This document shows positions 33,745-42,173 of a stretch of 64,000 nucleotides of DNA, piece after piece. Numbering within the stretch: position 1 is the stretch's first letter; each line of letters opens with the position of its first letter. Position numbers and translations under genes: made by a program. The DNA comes from Streptomyces sp. 3214.6 (GTDB lineage: Bacteria > Actinomycetota > Actinomycetes > Streptomycetales > Streptomycetaceae). Under the pieces are notes generated by a model. It worked only from the letters and a program-made list of their open reading frames with translations, was not told where the DNA came from and did not search any database. The stretch spans positions 7,564,001 to 7,628,000 of the forward strand of contig NZ_LT670819.1 in the NCBI RefSeq assembly GCF_900129855.1. Direction: 5' to 3'.

Positions 33745-34589
33745 CCCGGTGGGTCGGCGGGCGTTCGTGGTCGGGACAGGGGCCGCGCTGCTGACCGGGG
33801 GAGTGGCCACCGGCGCGGCCGAGGCGGCCGTCGTGCACGGACCGCTCCCCGACTTCCACCCCGCCCTCAAGGCCGCGCTGACCTTCCCGCTCGCCTGGGG
33901 ACGGTCCCCGGTCCGGGACTTTTGGGAGTTGGTCACCCTCTCCCTCACCCGGTACGAACACGTCCGCGCGGCCCTGCTCACCCCGCACGGCAAGGGCCCC
34001 TTCCCGGCCGTGCTGCTGCTGCACGACCACGGGGCGAAGTTCGACATCGGCAAGGAGAAGCTGGTCCGGCCCTGGTACGACGACGTCCGGCTGGCCTCCG
34101 CGCAGGGCTGGGCCCAGAAGTACTTCAGCGGGCGGTTCGTCGGCGACGAACTGGCCCGCCGCGGGTATGTGGTCCTCGCCGTGGACGTCCTGGGCTGGGG
34201 CGACCGGGGGCCGCTCGGCTACGACCAACAGCAGGCCCTGGCCGGTAACTTCTTCAACCTCGGGTCCTCCCTGGATGATGGTGCCCGGCAACAACACCCT
34301 GCGCGGGCAGTCCTCCTACTACATGCTCCACCCGGGCCTTCCCCGGTTCCTCGACTTCCCCGACGTGGCGAGCATCGCCGCACCCAGGCCGATGCTGTTC
34401 CTCGGCGGCGAGCAGGATCCGCTGTTCCCCGTCGACGGCGTCCGGGTGGCCTACGCCAGGATGCGCGCCGTCTGGCGCTCCCGCCACGCCGAGGAGCGGC
34501 TCCGTACCGAGATCTGGCCGGGGCTCGGCCATGTCTTCACGGACCGTATGCAGGACGAGGTCTTCGCCTGGCTCGACGCCGTCCTGTGA
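33728..34589 (+). pseudogene. Secreted alpha/beta-hydrolase esterase gene with internal deletion and frameshift
   Basis: The first part (frame 2, from ATG 33728) has a twin-arginine signal and the N-terminal half of a carbohydrate-esterase-like hydrolase: AVLLLHDHGAKFDIGKEK and LAVDVLGWGDRG, ending near NLGSSL at about 34270. Homology then continues in frame 3 with VPGNNTLRGQSSYYMLHPG, the acid-residue region LFLGGEQDPLFP and the histidine region PGLGHVFTDRMQDEVF to the stop at 34589. The segment that should carry the nucleophile Ser (GxSxG) is missing between the parts. The gene thus lost its nucleophile elbow and reading frame. It was probably an acetyl or feruloyl esterase of the pectin set. 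Confidence 0.8.
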
Positions 34590-34626
34590 TCCGTTCCCAC
34601 CCGAATGACGAGAGGATCCCCACCTC

Positions 34627-35742
34627 ATGAGCCGCATCAGGAGTTCCCTCACCGCTCTCGCCGTCGTCACCGCCGGCGCGGGTCTCGCCGTCCTCCCCAC
34701 CCACGCACAGGCCGCGACCGTGGTCGTCAGCAACTCCACGGACCTGTCCAACGCCATCAAGACCGCCACGGCCGGCACGGTCATCCAGGTGCGCGGTGGC
34801 ACTTATCACCCGACGGCCACCCTCCAGTCCACGGCCAACGGCACCTCCTCCTCACCGGTCACCCTCACGGCGTACGGCTCGGAGACCGTGAAGATCGACG
34901 GCTCCTCGCTCCCCGACGGCGACTGGATCTTCAAACTGACCGCCGACTACTGGAACGTCTCCAACATCACCTTCCAGAACTCCCCGGACAGTGCCGTCGT
35001 CTGCCAGTCCTGCACCGGCACCAACTGGAACAACATCAAGACCATCAACGGCGGCGACTCCGGCTTCACCCTCACCGGAGACGGGACGGTCAACAACACG
35101 GTCAAGAACATCGACTCCTACGGCAACTACGACGCCGCGAACCACGGGGAGAACGCCGACGGGATCGCCGTGAAGTTCGGCTCCGGCACCGGGAACCTCA
35201 TCACCGGCGCCCGCCTCTACAACAACTCGGACGACGGGATCGACTTCTGGTCCTTCTCCTCGCCCGTCACCGTCGAGCACACCTGGTCCATGGGCAACGG
35301 CGTCAACCGCTGGTCCGACTCGGCCTTCGCGGGCGACGGCAACGGCTACAAGCTGGGCGGCGACGACGAGGTCGTCGCGCATGTCATCAACAACTCGGCC
35401 GCCTGGGGAAACGCCGGAAACGGTTTCACCGAGAACTCCAACACCGGGGCGATCGTCATCAACCGCACCACGGCCTACGCCAACAGCAAGTGGGGCTACT
35501 ACTTCGCCACCAGCTCCGCCAAGCTCGGCAAGAACCTCGCGGTCGGCAACGGCGGCGGCGCGGTCAACAAGGGCTCGAAGGTCACCTCGGCGGGCAACAA
35601 CTGGGACTCCGGCGTCTCCACCCCCGCCTTCAGGTCGACGGACGCGAGCAGCACGTACAACGCACGCAGCTCCAGCGGCACCCTGCCCGCCACCACGTTC
35701 CTGACGACCGGCTCGACGACCATCGGAGCGACGATGAACTGA
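34627..35742 (+). CDS. Secreted PL9 family pectate lyase-like right-handed beta-helix protein, first copy
   Basis: This 371-residue secreted protein has a Sec signal (about 1-30, ending AQA). Repeated beta-helix turns are followed by GENADGIAVKFG, NNSDDGIDFW (calcium-binding Asp cluster) and GNGYKLGGDD with the lysine expected to act as base in PL9 enzymes. It should cut pectate in a calcium-dependent way. It has a close paralogue at 38248. A terminator hairpin follows directly. Confidence 0.88.
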   Translation: MSRIRSSLTALAVVTAGAGLAVLPTHAQAATVVVSNSTDLSNAIKTATAGTVIQVRGGTYHPTATLQSTANGTSSSPVTLTAYGSETVKIDGSSLPDGDWIFKLTADYWNVSNITFQNSPDSAVVCQSCTGTNWNNIKTINGGDSGFTLTGDGTVNNTVKNIDSYGNYDAANHGENADGIAVKFGSGTGNLITGARLYNNSDDGIDFWSFSSPVTVEHTWSMGNGVNRWSDSAFAGDGNGYKLGGDDEVVAHVINNSAAWGNAGNGFTENSNTGAIVINRTTAYANSKWGYYFATSSAKLGKNLAVGNGGGAVNKGSKVTSAGNNWDSGVSTPAFRSTDASSTYNARSSSGTLPATTFLTTGSTTIGATMN

Positions 35743-35758
35743 CCGGCCCTTGGGCCGG
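35743..35758 (+). terminator. Terminator hairpin after the first PL9 gene
   Basis: CCGGCCC-TT-GGGCCGG, a 7-bp stem with 2-nt loop, begins at the base after the stop codon. A GTTTTTTG T-run lies about 30 bp further on. Confidence 0.6.
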
Positions 35759-35864
35759 CTGGGCGCCGGACCCGACCGCTTGACCCGTTTTTTGCCCGGC
35801 GAACGGGTATCGATCGGGCAACGGCTCTCGCGCCCAGCCGCGTGACGCGCGTAGAAAACGTGTC

Positions 35865-36662
35865 ATGCATAAGTCACTACGTATCGCGGCCCTCGCCGCG
35901 GCCTGCGCCGTCGCCGGCGCCGCCCTGTACGGCGCCGGCGCGGCGACGGCCGGCCAGTCCACGGCCAACTCCACCCACGAGCCCTACAACATCGGGCTCC
36001 TGGTGAAGGACATCGACACCTACTACGGCACCGCGCCGGACGCGAACGGCGTGTACCAGGCGTCGCCGGCCAGTCCCTACGCCAAGGACCTCGCGAGCAT
36101 CGACAAGGCCGCCAGGAAGTACATCGACAAGGCCGCCCGCAAGGCGCTCAAGAAGGGCGAGAAGCCCGCGGTCGTCTTCGACATCGACGACACGCTGCTG
36201 CTCAGCCTCGACTACGAGAAGAAGACCAACTACACGTACAACTCGACCACTTGGGCCGAGTACGTGGCGCAGGCCAACCGTCCGGCCGTCTTCGGCAGCC
36301 CCGAGCTGGTGCGGTACGCCAAGGCCAAGGGCGTCGAGGTCTTCTACAACTCGGGCCTGAAGGAGTCGCAGCGCGCCTCGGCCGTCGAGAACCTGAAGAA
36401 GGTCGGCGCCGACGTGAACCTCGACGCCGCCCACATCTTCCTCAAGGACGCGGCCAACCCGCCGTCCTACCTCAGTGCCTGCGCGACGCCGGGCACCTGG
36501 AACTGCACGACCGTGCAGTACAAATCCGGCACGCGCAAGCACATCGAGGACGACCTCGGGTACGAGATCATCGCCAACTTCGGCGACCAGTACTCGGACC
36601 TCGACGGCGGCTACGCCGACAGGAAGTACAAGCTCCCGAACCCGACGTACTTCGTCGGCTGA
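35865..36662 (+). CDS. Secreted HAD family acid phosphatase (class B/IIIB-like)
   Basis: This 265-residue protein has a Sec signal and the HAD motif I VFDIDDTLL near residue 105. Motif III/IV is represented by KSGTRKHIEDDLGYEI and NFGDQYSDLDGG. In motif II the common TGR is replaced by FYNSGLKES, an unusual variant. Family members are secreted non-specific acid phosphatases. There is no obvious link to pectin breakdown; it may scavenge phosphate. It is convergent with the GH43 gene, 7 bp between the two stops. Confidence 0.85.
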   Translation: MHKSLRIAALAAACAVAGAALYGAGAATAGQSTANSTHEPYNIGLLVKDIDTYYGTAPDANGVYQASPASPYAKDLASIDKAARKYIDKAARKALKKGEKPAVVFDIDDTLLLSLDYEKKTNYTYNSTTWAEYVAQANRPAVFGSPELVRYAKAKGVEVFYNSGLKESQRASAVENLKKVGADVNLDAAHIFLKDAANPPSYLSACATPGTWNCTTVQYKSGTRKHIEDDLGYEIIANFGDQYSDLDGGYADRKYKLPNPTYFVG

Positions 36663-36669
36663 CGCACCG

Positions 36670-37998
36670 TCACCGGCGGTCGGCCTCCACGGTCCAGATG
36701 CGGCGCGTTCCGTCGGGGGCCGTGACGGTGTACGTCTGCGGCGTGCGGAAGTCGCGACGCGTGCCGGAGCGCGGGGTGACCGAGGCGCCCTCGGTCACCC
36801 ACAGCTTCGGGGCGAGGCCGCGCAGATCAGCCCCCGCCTCCATCGGCAGGACGACCTTCGAGGCCGACTCGGTGACGACGGCGTACCCCTTCTGGTGCTT
36901 CGCCGTCGCGTCCACGATCGAGGTGGGGGTGCTCGGGTACGCGGTCAGCAGCCGGTCGTACTCCTGCTGCGTCACCGGCAGGACCGTGCCGTGCCGGGGG
37001 CTCGCCGGGAGCTGGTAGTCCTTCGACATGGTCCAGCGGCCCGAGTCGAGGTCGGTCGTCTCGAAGGGGACATAGCCGCGGGCGCCGTACTCGTCGATGA
37101 ACAGGTACCACTTGTTCTCGGTGTTGGACTTGAAGACCGTCGGCCCCTCGCCCCGGCTGATCGAGCCGCTGCCGATGCAGTCGGCGACGAAGTCGTACCT
37201 GGTCGAGGTGAGACTCGTCGACTTCTCGCCGGTGATGAACTTCGAGCAGGGCGAGCTGGAGGACGGGTCGCGCTCATCCTTCGTGTAGCGGTAGTAGGTG
37301 TCCTTGTGCTTCACGACCGTGGAGTCGATGACCGAGTAACCCGGGTCGTCCCACACCTTCGGCGCGCTGAAGGCACGGAAGTCCTTCGTCGTCGCGTACA
37401 GCATCTTGTTGTACGTCGATCCGGTGTGCTGGGGGTCGTCGTCGGCGTACAGCTTGGACGCCCAGAAGACGACGTACTCGCCGAGGCTGTCGTCCCAGTA
37501 GGCCTCCGGTGCCCAGGTGTTGCCCGCGTTGTCGGGGGCCACCTTCACCAGCCGCTGGTCGGTCCAGTGAACCAGGTCGGTCGAGTCCCAGATCATGATC
37601 GACTTGCTGCCGTGGCGCTGGACGTCGTCCCAACTGCCGCTGCTGTTCTGGTACATGCGCAGGTCGGTGGCGATGAGGAAGAACCTGTCACCCTTGGGGG
37701 AGCGGATCACGAACGGGTCGCGCAGGCCCTTCTCCCCGATGGTCGAGGTGAGGACCGGGCTTGCGCCGTTCAACTCCCGCCAGTGCAACGGGTCGTTGCC
37801 CCGGCTGAGGGCGTAGCGGATCTGTTCGCCGTCGGCCGTTCCCTCGCCGGTGAAGTAGGCGAAGAGGTAGCCGGCGTACTTCGGGTGGTGCACGGGTGGG
37901 GCTCCGGGAGTGGTGGCCGCCGCCGTGCCGGGCGGGGCGGTCAGCAAGGTGAGGAAGAGGGCCAGCAGCAGTGTGCGGACGATACCCAGGCGGCGCAT
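36670..37998 (-). CDS. Secreted glycoside hydrolase family 43-like enzyme
   Basis: This 442-residue protein has a Sec signal (about 1-28) and a five-bladed propeller: HHPKYAGYLFAYFTG, GLRDPFVI with the Asp typical of the family, WAPEAYWDDSLGEYVVFWAS and SRGEGPTVF with a candidate acid Glu. A small C-terminal domain (from about residue 355) is rich in beta strands. It probably trims arabinan or arabinogalactan side chains of pectin outside the cell. The ATG at 37998 has AGGAAG upstream; the frame runs on upstream without stops but that part is not coding. Confidence 0.82.
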   Translation of the reverse strand: MRRLGIVRTLLLALFLTLLTAPPGTAAATTPGAPPVHHPKYAGYLFAYFTGEGTADGEQIRYALSRGNDPLHWRELNGASPVLTSTIGEKGLRDPFVIRSPKGDRFFLIATDLRMYQNSSGSWDDVQRHGSKSIMIWDSTDLVHWTDQRLVKVAPDNAGNTWAPEAYWDDSLGEYVVFWASKLYADDDPQHTGSTYNKMLYATTKDFRAFSAPKVWDDPGYSVIDSTVVKHKDTYYRYTKDERDPSSSSPCSKFITGEKSTSLTSTRYDFVADCIGSGSISRGEGPTVFKSNTENKWYLFIDEYGARGYVPFETTDLDSGRWTMSKDYQLPASPRHGTVLPVTQQEYDRLLTAYPSTPTSIVDATAKHQKGYAVVTESASKVVLPMEAGADLRGLAPKLWVTEGASVTPRSGTRRDFRTPQTYTVTAPDGTRRIWTVEADRR

Positions 37999-38115
37999 GA
38001 CACTTCCTGTGTGAGTGTGGGGGTTTCCTTTGGGCGTTTCTGTGGGGTGCGGTGCCTTCGGAGTGTCACCAGCGGGGATCGGGCCGTCAATCGGTGAGGC
38101 CGGGGTGGGAGCGAG

Positions 38116-38126
38116 CGAAAGTTTCG
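38116..38126. promoter_or_regulatory. CGAAA-G-TTTCG palindrome between divergent GH43 and PL9 genes
   Basis: An 11-bp perfect palindrome centred at 38121, in the 249-bp region between the two start codons. Motifs of the form CGAAA-n-TTTCG are typical of LacI-family operators in actinobacteria. It may control one or both genes. Confidence 0.45.
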
Positions 38127-38146
38127 ATCCTTTTCGCGGGCGAGTG

Positions 38147-38159
38147 GCAACCCTTTCCG
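38147..38159 (+). promoter_or_regulatory. GGCAACCCTTTCC motif upstream of the second PL9 gene
   Basis: This 13-mer occurs again, in the same orientation relative to the gene, upstream of the PL4 gene at 41251. In both cases CGAC follows GGCAACC after 16-17 bp, which resembles an ECF-type -35/-10 pair. Confidence 0.55.
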
Positions 38160-38247
38160 GCCGTGGCGGCGACTGGTGGGCAGAAACGGGCCGGGGCGGC
38201 CCCTCCGGCCCCTTTCGTCCCATCGGCCTCAGCGAAAGGAACGCCCC

Positions 38248-39402
38248 GTGCGTTTGAGCACCGGACGTCACCGCAGGACGCGCACCCTCTCGATCGCCGC
38301 CGCGGTGGCCGTTTCCGCCGGGGCGGGCGGCGTGTACCTCGGTCTGTCGAAAGGCGGCGCCGAGGCCGCCTCGTCGACGGTCACCGTGTCCACCACCGCA
38401 CAGCTCGAGTCGGCGGTGAGGAACGCGGTCGCCGGCGCCGTCATCCAGGTCCGGGCCGGTGCGTACTATCCGACGGCCACGCTCAAGTCGACGGCCAACG
38501 GCACGAGTTCGGCCCGCATCACGTTGCGCGCGTACGGCAGCGAGAAGGTGAGGATCGACGGCTCGAAGCTGCCCGCGGGGTCCTGGCTCGCCGGGATCTA
38601 CGGCAGCTACTGGACCGTGCAGGACCTCACCTTCCAGTCCTCGCCCGCCCAGGGCTTCGTCGTCACCTCGTCGACCGGCGGCATCTTCAAGAACCTGGTC
38701 ACCGCGAACAACGGCGACTCCGGATTCACCCTGCGCGGCGACGGCACGGTGAACAACCTCGTGCAGAACCTGGACAGTTACGGCAACTACGATGCCGCGG
38801 GGCACGGGCAGAACGCGGACGGCATCGCCATCAAGTTCGGCTCGGGAACGGGCAACAGGATCACCGGGGCGCGGTTGTACAACAACTCGGACGACGGCGT
38901 CGACCTGTGGCAGTTCTCCACCCCGGTCACCATCGAGCACTCGTGGGCCTTCGGCAACGGCAGGAACCGCTGGGGCGACTCCGCCTTCGAGGGCAACGGA
39001 AACGGTTTCAAGCTGGGTGGCGGGGGCGTCGCGGTGGCGCACCTCGTCGACAACAACGCCGCCTGGGACAACACGCTGAACGGTTTCACCGAGAACTCCA
39101 ACACCGGCGCGATCGTGCTGAACCGCAACACCGCCTACGCCAACGCGAAAACGGGTTTCTACTTCGCCACCGGCAAGGCCCGGCTCGCCCGCAACCTCGC
39201 AGTGAGCGACAGGGGCGGGCCGGACAAGCTGGGGTCTTCGGCCGTCTCCGCGGCCAACAACTGGGACGCCGGCGTTGCCACACCGGCCTTCGGGTCGACG
39301 GACGCGACGACGGCGTACGGCCCCCGAAGGCCGGACGGCGCCCTGCCGACGACGACGTTCCTGACCACGGGGTCGACGACCATCGGCACGACGATGAACT
39401 AG
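38248..39402 (+). CDS. Secreted PL9 family pectate lyase-like right-handed beta-helix protein, second copy
   Basis: This 384-residue paralogue of the protein at 34627 has a basic leader and hydrophobic signal (LSIAAAVAVSAGAGGVYLGLS). It keeps GQNADGIAIKFG, NNSDDGVDLW and GNGFKLGGGG with the candidate catalytic lysine. Start GTG with AAAGGA 8 bp upstream. The HAD phosphatase and GH43 genes lie between the two PL9 copies. The gene ends at a strong bidirectional terminator. Confidence 0.87.
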   Translation: MRLSTGRHRRTRTLSIAAAVAVSAGAGGVYLGLSKGGAEAASSTVTVSTTAQLESAVRNAVAGAVIQVRAGAYYPTATLKSTANGTSSARITLRAYGSEKVRIDGSKLPAGSWLAGIYGSYWTVQDLTFQSSPAQGFVVTSSTGGIFKNLVTANNGDSGFTLRGDGTVNNLVQNLDSYGNYDAAGHGQNADGIAIKFGSGTGNRITGARLYNNSDDGVDLWQFSTPVTIEHSWAFGNGRNRWGDSAFEGNGNGFKLGGGGVAVAHLVDNNAAWDNTLNGFTENSNTGAIVLNRNTAYANAKTGFYFATGKARLARNLAVSDRGGPDKLGSSAVSAANNWDAGVATPAFGSTDATTAYGPRRPDGALPTTTFLTTGSTTIGTTMN

Positions 39403-39433
39403 TGCCTGTCCCGTCCCGCGGGGACGGCGAGGA

Positions 39434-39469
39434 GACGCCCCCCACCGGGTTCCAGCGGTGGGGGGCGTC
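39434..39469. terminator. Strong bidirectional terminator between convergent PL9 and PL4 genes
   Basis: GACGCCCCCCACCG (39434-39447) pairs perfectly with CGGTGGGGGGCGTC (39456-39469), a 14-bp stem with an 8-nt loop, midway between the two stop codons. Confidence 0.85.
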
Positions 39470-39508
39470 CCTGTTGCCGTCCCGAGAGGGGCTCGGGCCG
39501 GCAAGTTC

Positions 39509-41194
39509 TCAGGCGAGCAGGTCGATGCAGTCGAACGATGTGCCCGGGCTCAGGAACCTCGTGCCGCTCGAACCGCTCACGATGCCGAGCTTCAGCACGT
39601 TGTACTGCGTCACGTCCTTCTTCCAGGCGCTCGCCGGGACGTGGTACGTGAACGTGTGGTTGTTGCCCCGGTAGGACCCTGTCGTCAGGGAGCGGGTCGA
39701 GGGCTGGGCGACGGCCGCCGGAACGGGCGACTCCCAGTCGTTCACCGACACCCGCGGGCGGCCGTTCGCGAACGCGTCCGTGACGCCGATCCGGAGGGTG
39801 TGCGCGGCCGCCGCCTGCTCCCCGGTCAGCTTGAAGTAGACAAGGACGCCGTCGTTGACGTCCTTCCACACGTACGCAGGGAAGGACACGGCCGCGTCGG
39901 CGCCGCCGATCGTGACGTTCCCCGTCCACTTCGCGGCGCGGGCGTCGGACGGGTGGGCGTACGTCATGAGCTTGGCGTTCTTGAACTCGCCGGGGGTGCC
40001 GTCCCAGTCGCCGAGCCGCCAGAGCGTCTTCGCGGCGGACGGGTCGCCGGTGATCGAGAGAGTGTGCAAGGTCGTCGTCGCGCCCGCCGTCACCTTCACC
40101 GTCTCGGTGTGGACGGCCAGTTCGCCCTTGTGCACGGTCAGGGTGTAGGTGCCCGGGAGTATGCCCGTGCAGGAGAACGCGCCCGTTCCGGCGGTGGCCT
40201 TCGCCCAGTACTGCGCGGCCGGGTTGGCGAAGCCGACCGTGTAGGGGTGGCTCGCGTCCATGCCCTTCAGGCCCACGCCCGCGACCTTGCCACGGCCCGC
40301 CCTGCCGACCCAGCCGGTGATGCCGAGGCCGTCCACCCAGGAGGTGTCCAGCTTGTCCTGGAACAACGACGGGGACGGCGCGGCGCCGTCGGTGAAGGCC
40401 AGGACGTACGGACCCTGTAGGCCGAAACGTTCCGCCTCGGTCTGGGCCTCGTTGTAGTGCAGGATCTCGTAGAGGCCCGCGCCCTTGTCGTTGGAGTGGC
40501 GCAGCAGGGACCGGTAGAAGGGCCCGCCGGAGGCCTTCTCGTGGTTGGAGCGGACCAGGTACAGGCCGACCGAACCCGTCGTGAAGCCGACGTGGTCGTA
40601 GTCGATGGTGCGTCTGCCCGAGTAGTGCTTGGAGTGGGTGGTGCCGTCCGCGCGCCTCCACACGTCACCGGCCTCGATGATCGTGTCGGAGGCCTCGATC
40701 CAGGAGTCGGAGCCGGTGTTGGGGAACATTCCGGGCTTGAGCCGGACGATGTACCGGGTCGCGGTGAAGGAGGCGTCGGCCTTGTTCGTCCAGAGGTAGA
40801 TGTTGTTCTGGCCGCTGCGGGCCGCGTACCACTGGGTGATCGGGCCGTGTACGACCTTGATCAGGATCGTCGGGCCGGAGTGCTCGACGGTGACGGCGGA
40901 GGCGCCGAGGCCGGACTCGACGTGGGAGTGCTTGCCGCCGTAGCCCTCGTACTCCTTGCCCTTGTAGAGAAGCGAGGTGAGGTCGCCGGTGGTCTTCGAC
41001 ACCTTGAAGACCAGCGAGGATCCCGTGTCGACGACGTAGTTCCTGCCGTCGTCCCGATAGCCGAAGGCGGCGGCGGACGCGGACGACAGGAGGCCGGCGC
41101 CGCCCGCGACGGCCGCGCCGGTGGCGGCGACACCGATCGCGGAGGCCCCGAGCACCCGTCGGCGCGTGAGGGGTCGTCTCTTGTGCGTGCTCAT
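39509..41194 (-). CDS. Secreted rhamnogalacturonan lyase, polysaccharide lyase family 4
   Basis: This 561-residue protein has a twin-arginine signal (LTRRRVLGASAIGVAATG). The body has the three-part PL4 layout: a large beta-sandwich with substrate residues (about 40-330, FGYRDDGRNYVVDTGSSLVFKVS at its start), a fibronectin-like middle domain (about 330-385, PGTYTLTVHKGE) and a C-terminal carbohydrate-binding-like domain (about 390-561, WRLGDWDGTPGEFKNA). It cleaves the rhamnose-galacturonate backbone of rhamnogalacturonan I. It complements the acetylesterase at 29257. Confidence 0.88.
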   Translation of the reverse strand: MSTHKRRPLTRRRVLGASAIGVAATGAAVAGGAGLLSSASAAAFGYRDDGRNYVVDTGSSLVFKVSKTTGDLTSLLYKGKEYEGYGGKHSHVESGLGASAVTVEHSGPTILIKVVHGPITQWYAARSGQNNIYLWTNKADASFTATRYIVRLKPGMFPNTGSDSWIEASDTIIEAGDVWRRADGTTHSKHYSGRRTIDYDHVGFTTGSVGLYLVRSNHEKASGGPFYRSLLRHSNDKGAGLYEILHYNEAQTEAERFGLQGPYVLAFTDGAAPSPSLFQDKLDTSWVDGLGITGWVGRAGRGKVAGVGLKGMDASHPYTVGFANPAAQYWAKATAGTGAFSCTGILPGTYTLTVHKGELAVHTETVKVTAGATTTLHTLSITGDPSAAKTLWRLGDWDGTPGEFKNAKLMTYAHPSDARAAKWTGNVTIGGADAAVSFPAYVWKDVNDGVLVYFKLTGEQAAAAHTLRIGVTDAFANGRPRVSVNDWESPVPAAVAQPSTRSLTTGSYRGNNHTFTYHVPASAWKKDVTQYNVLKLGIVSGSSGTRFLSPGTSFDCIDLLA

Positions 41195-41250
41195 GGACCG
41201 AGTCCTCGAGTGTGTGGTGACTCTTGCGCCTGGTGGTCGTCACCGGTGAG

Positions 41251-41263
41251 GAAAGGGTTGCCG
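41251..41263 (-). promoter_or_regulatory. GGCAACCCTTTCC motif upstream of the PL4 gene
   Basis: Read on the minus strand, the 13-mer is identical to the one upstream of the second PL9 gene and lies about 57 bp before the start codon. CGAC follows after 16 bp. Confidence 0.55.
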
Positions 41264-41303
41264 CTGTTTCAGAAGTTTTTTTACGAGTCCTGCTCGACCC
41301 GTC

Positions 41304-42173
41304 CTACGAGTCGCCCTCGCCGTCCACGTGGGAGGCGAAGTCGCCGCCCACGGAACCCTGCTGCTTGTCCGACTTGCCCTTGATCGCATAGGTGTCGCCC
41401 TTGGCGTCCCGGCCGCCGCGGTCGTGGTTGTACTGCCCGGCGAACACCCAGTTGCCCTTGGCGACCGTACGGCCCTCCTTGAGCACCCAGGTGTAGACCA
41501 GGAAGCCGTTCTGCTCGGCGACCGTGAAGGTGAAGTCGTCCTCGGGCAGGGAGCGCCAGGCGCCCGTCGAGGAGACCCCGCCGGTCTGCGCGACCTTCAG
41601 CTGCACGGTGAGCTCGGTGAGCACCTCGGACGTCTTCAGGGTGACGTCGCTCTGTGCCCAGAAGTCGTTGCTGTGCGGGTCGATCGAGCCGTCCGACCAC
41701 AGCGGGCCGTCCTGCTCGTCGTTCTTCGCCGGCAGTTCGGCCGCGGGCGGGGTGGGCGTCGCCCGCGAGGTCTGTGTCGGGGAGGGGCTCGGCTTCGCCG
41801 GGCCCTTCGCGCCGCCGCCGGAACCCGGCGTGGCCTTCGGCGAGGCCGGCGGGCGGCTCGTCGCGTCCGGGGACTCGATCGGGGGCGGTGACACGGAGAC
41901 CGTCTGCTGGGGCGGGGTGTCGTCCTTCACCGCGGACGCGACCGCGTAGCCGCCGACCGCGAGCATGCTCGCGACCGCGGCCGTGGCCCCCACGATCCGC
42001 ACCCAGCCCCACAGGGGCGGGCGGGTCGCCCGATGGCCGGACCGGTCCGGCGACTGCCCCGCCATACCGCGCTCGACCCGGGCCAGGATGCGCGCCCGGT
42101 CGGGCTCATGTGCCTCGGCCGCCCCGTGCAGCCGGGCGCGCAGCTCGTCGTGCACGTCCCGCTGCATCGTCAT
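41304..42173 (-). CDS. Membrane protein co-encoded with ECF sigma factor (possible anti-sigma-like partner)
   Basis: This 289-residue protein has an N-terminal cytoplasmic segment (about 1-55), one membrane helix (about 58-82, IVGATAAVASMLAVGGYAVASAV) and a Ser/Pro/Thr-rich linker. A C-terminal extracellular domain follows, with WVLKEGRTVAKGNWVFAGQYNH. The arrangement and ATGA overlap with the sigma gene suggest an anti-sigma or sensor role, but no zinc-binding anti-sigma motif (HxxxCxxC) is visible. Not assigned beyond that. Confidence 0.78.
   Translation of the reverse strand: MTMQRDVHDELRARLHGAAEAHEPDRARILARVERGMAGQSPDRSGHRATRPPLWGWVRIVGATAAVASMLAVGGYAVASAVKDDTPPQQTVSVSPPPIESPDATSRPPASPKATPGSGGGAKGPAKPSPSPTQTSRATPTPPAAELPAKNDEQDGPLWSDGSIDPHSNDFWAQSDVTLKTSEVLTELTVQLKVAQTGGVSSTGAWRSLPEDDFTFTVAEQNGFLVYTWVLKEGRTVAKGNWVFAGQYNHDRGGRDAKGDTYAIKGKSDKQQGSVGGDFASHVDGEGDS

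Noticed and set aside
36670..39504. A single 944-residue protein covering the GH43 gene and the region beyond
   Set aside because: The part beyond 37998 is antisense to the PL9 gene and shows no protein family; GC-rich DNA leaves such frames open by chance. A good start site exists at 37998.
16933..41194. Recent horizontal acquisition of the pectin locus
   Set aside because: Codon bias and G+C look the same as in flanking genes, and I see no integrase, attachment sites or boundary repeats.
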